Positions 61,453 to 64,000 of a DNA stretch of 64,000 nt are shown here, one piece after another. The DNA comes from Nissolia schottii (Eukaryota > Streptophyta > Magnoliopsida > Fabales > Fabaceae), in contig QANU01020509.1 in NCBI GenBank assembly GCA_003254905.1, forward strand, positions 83,260-147,259, in the 5' to 3' direction. The position numbers were made by a program, and so were the translations under genes. Positions within the stretch are counted from its first letter, which is position 1. The number at the start of each line of letters is the position of its first letter. The notes under the pieces were generated by a model. It did not search any database. It was not told where the DNA came from and saw nothing but the letters and a program-made list of their open reading frames with translations.

Positions 61453-61815
61453 CAAGATTCTATACCCGCGCGATGCGCGGCAGGTATATAAAACATGTTA
61501 ATATATAAAGATGCGGTGTATTGTACTATCTAGTACTAATCATAATAATAGTAGTATAAAAAATGTGCTATCGTTAATGAGTAGATCACAACAGGAATTA
61601 AAATGGCAATTATATTGTCTAATGAAGTTTACATATTGAAGTATCAACATAGAAACTTACTATTATAGTACCAGATAGATAAACATAAGTTATCCATACA
61701 AATGTTATAGCTAACAACAATTCATGCATTTTGTAATATTGTACAAAATAATTTGCAATCTTCGTTGTCTTGATCTGAATTGAAGAAAAAAAACATAAAT
61801 TTCATTTTATTAAAC
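61453..61815 (-). mobile_element. Helitron-like 3' terminus, copy 2
   Basis: Same hairpin (GCCGCGC-ATC-GCGCGGG) and GTATAGAAT, but the end reads CTTG rather than CTAG before T. It aligns with copy 1 over about 360 bp in the same orientation, including GTACTAATCATAATAATA, AATGAAGTTTACATATTGAA and ACAACAATTCATGCATTTTG. Copy 1 carries about 45 extra bases after CTTCATTG. Confidence 0.65.
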
Positions 61816-64000
61816 CATATAAACATCTACTTTTGATATAATATCTTCTACAATATCGTAGGTGAATGATGGTAATAGACAGTTTTGATGAGGAAGACAA
61901 TCCATATTCTCTTTTATGAATTTATTGTGAACTGTGGTGTGTTGATCTAGCTTAATTTTGGGTTCGTATAAGGCTCTAAGTTCTGGGCATAGTAGTAAGA
62001 TCCATGTGACGTAACATACAATGTATGGAAATATATATATTCTATCCAATTGCACTAAACATTAATTTCACCAAGTTACTTCCATTGCTTTATAATTTAG
62101 TACTTCACCTTTCGAACAATAAATTCATATTAAAAGGGGAAGTCATCACTATAATTGTTCTAACTACTTACTTGACATGGATATTGATAATGTAAATATA
62201 AATATAACATTAATGTGTAAAAGGTTGGACATAGGGTTTCCTCTGACCTTTCCAAATTAATGCTCTGTACAATAAATAGTGTAATAGTCCACGTAAAAAA
62301 TTAGAATGGTTCAATGTTCCATCAATTATAGATCTGATTATACATCTAATGAACTCTTATTCATAGTCAAATTAGATTAAATAGATGAGGTTATATGTCA
62401 TTGTATGACTTGCTCAAGTACATATGTCTGGTAACTATTCTAATATATATTCTAATATATATAGAAAAAATATTGATAGACACAATTAGTTAAATAGATT
62501 CATATTGTGATTATATACAGTATTAACCAACTCTAATTAATGTTAATATTGCCAAAAGTTTGGCATATATAATTATTTCAGTCAACTAAACCATACTTTA
62601 TTTAGATATCCCATATGTGATTATAAAATAATTATAGTTATTATCTAAAATGTATCTAATGCATACTACCCGTTGATTTACTTTACCTGTACTTGTGGAT
62701 TGTACAATCCAATACGTCTACCTAAAGCTTACAAAGTGTTGGAAACATGCAAATGCTTAGAGTTGGTCTAAAGTAACATTAATTGGAGGTTACTATCCTA
62801 TTGTCATAGCTTTCACCTAAGGATTATGCCAGTGCTCAATTTTTGATTGACATGTCGAAAAGGGGGAGCTTTTTACACAGTTGCACAGTGCTATATTGTA
62901 CTATTATTACATAAAATTAATTGTAATATTACACCTGTCACAGTACCGCAAGTCACGGGAAAGTTAAACAAAAAATCTTAAAAGTACACATGACACCGTG
63001 TACTGCCTCCATATAATGGATTGAATCTGTATATATTTAGAGAGTTAGCAACGTATGTATTTATGTGAGTTCCCACGTGTTGGCTTAGGATTCCATTACT
63101 TATGCGGAAAATATGGACAAATAAGACATCTATACCTATAATTAGCTGAATAGTCCTACCGATGGTTGTACCTTCCCTTCTGCAACACACTACCTTACAC
63201 ATAATCCCATGGCTGAATACATTTACAACCACTATTGGCAGAAGACTAATTTAAAAAATTAACTAAAGGTAATAGAATGATTACTTCAATGCCAGAGAAT
63301 AATAATTTGTGTCATCTTGATATATTCACAACTTATCTTTTGCTTGTATTGATTGATAGCAATATAATGCACAAAAGTAATCATGTGACTTGTACTTCTA
63401 CCGACTTGTGAAGTCAAATGGTTGGATTTTAACTAAATAGAAGCACCAGTTCAATATCTTTACCATAAAAATTGTCATAGTGTGACCACACTAATTTTGG
63501 CCTGAGACAATGTATCACAGAGTTGTGTAAGTACTAAATACTTGTACATTTTTTATTTTTTGAATAACATACAAAATTGGTTCAAAAGCCCACAAACACT
63601 ATATATACAGGTTAGGCATTGTTCTTTTACTTAGCAGCGTCAACAAAAATTAGTGGACAATAATTGAAGATAATATATACTTAAGTTATTGTTGCCTTGT
63701 TCAAATTTATGTCATATGTGAACCTAGAGAAGTTGAAGAGAAAGAATATATCTCACATATATGCCATTATCATTAAGACATCCCAAAATCTAAATATAAG
63801 GTCAATAAACTTCCTAATGTGTTCAAATATGACATAAAGGCCGATCTAATTGACAATTTTTGAGATTTAACTATTATGTATAACCACAACTATACGATTA
63901 GTTAATGATTACACAAAATAGTTAATCATTCCACATAGTTGACACACACCAAAACGTCGTTAATTTCAATGTGCGATCAAATAATAATTTATAAAGCTAA
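61816..64000. other. AT-rich tail, probably Helitron body or spacer
   Basis: No gene, RNA or repeat with visible ends. A minus-strand frame at 61810-62055 ends SFTYDIVEDIISKVDVYMV, faintly F-box-like, but it has no supporting context. Confidence 0.4.

Noticed and set aside
61810-62055. Minus-strand frame ending in an F-box-like phrase
   Set aside because: Only a few residues resemble an F-box; there are no flanking exons or LRR/Kelch repeats.
1-64000. CRISPR arrays, operons or bacterial-type systems
   Set aside because: No regularly spaced repeats; spliced genes and plant TEs show this is nuclear plant DNA.

Overview
The window reads as plant nuclear DNA from a eudicot, possibly a legume. 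That guess rests on the TE families and protein similarities and was not tested. Genes are spliced with GT-AG introns, spacers are AT-rich, and roughly half the sequence is decayed transposable elements. Two assembly gaps (20564-21274 and 34204-35029) interrupt it.

Six host protein-coding loci are supported. They are a hydroxyethylthiazole kinase for thiamin salvage (9451-11826, +, 2 exons, 279 aa), a secreted dirigent protein (12683-13441, -, 252 aa), a plant mobile domain protein broken by an apparent frameshift (16549-18428, -), a serine incorporator-type membrane protein (24904-33059, -, 12 exons, 427 aa), an ING-type PHD-finger chromatin reader (41630-45590, +, 7 exons, 243 aa) and mitochondrial CPN60/HSP60 (48358-52756, -, 18 exons, 577 aa). 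I rebuilt the four multi-exon models by hand. Every junction is GT-AG and the frame is kept throughout. These genes share no pathway; the order is ordinary plant gene order with TE blocks between.

The TE blocks are as follows. Positions 1-4189 hold two related long gypsy-type LTR-like units, and a shorter Tat-type LTR lies at 4190-4739. A hAT-type element at 6347-7391 has a perfect 8-bp target duplication and an internal tRNA-like module, with decayed relatives at 7805-8256 and 15361-16375. A SOSEKI/DUF966 exon fragment sits at about 14960-15312. There is a solo LTR with a 5-bp target duplication (18883-19299) and a long-TIR Mutator-like element with a 9-bp duplication that spans the first gap (20227-21507). 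Further LTR fragments fill 22146-24600. From 35143 a Tat-type element carries a nested hAT MITE and abuts an Athila-type element that lacks pol. A degenerate gypsy element with a hAT MITE and a long LTR occupies about 54400-59057. Two Helitron-like termini in direct orientation lie at 59239 and 61453.

I found no obviously new multi-gene system. The most unusual signal is the hAT family whose copies carry a tRNA-like Pol III promoter module in the same relative place. Next are the inverted pair of such copies beside a captured SOSEKI exon, and a duplicated splice-acceptor region inside the thiazole kinase intron.
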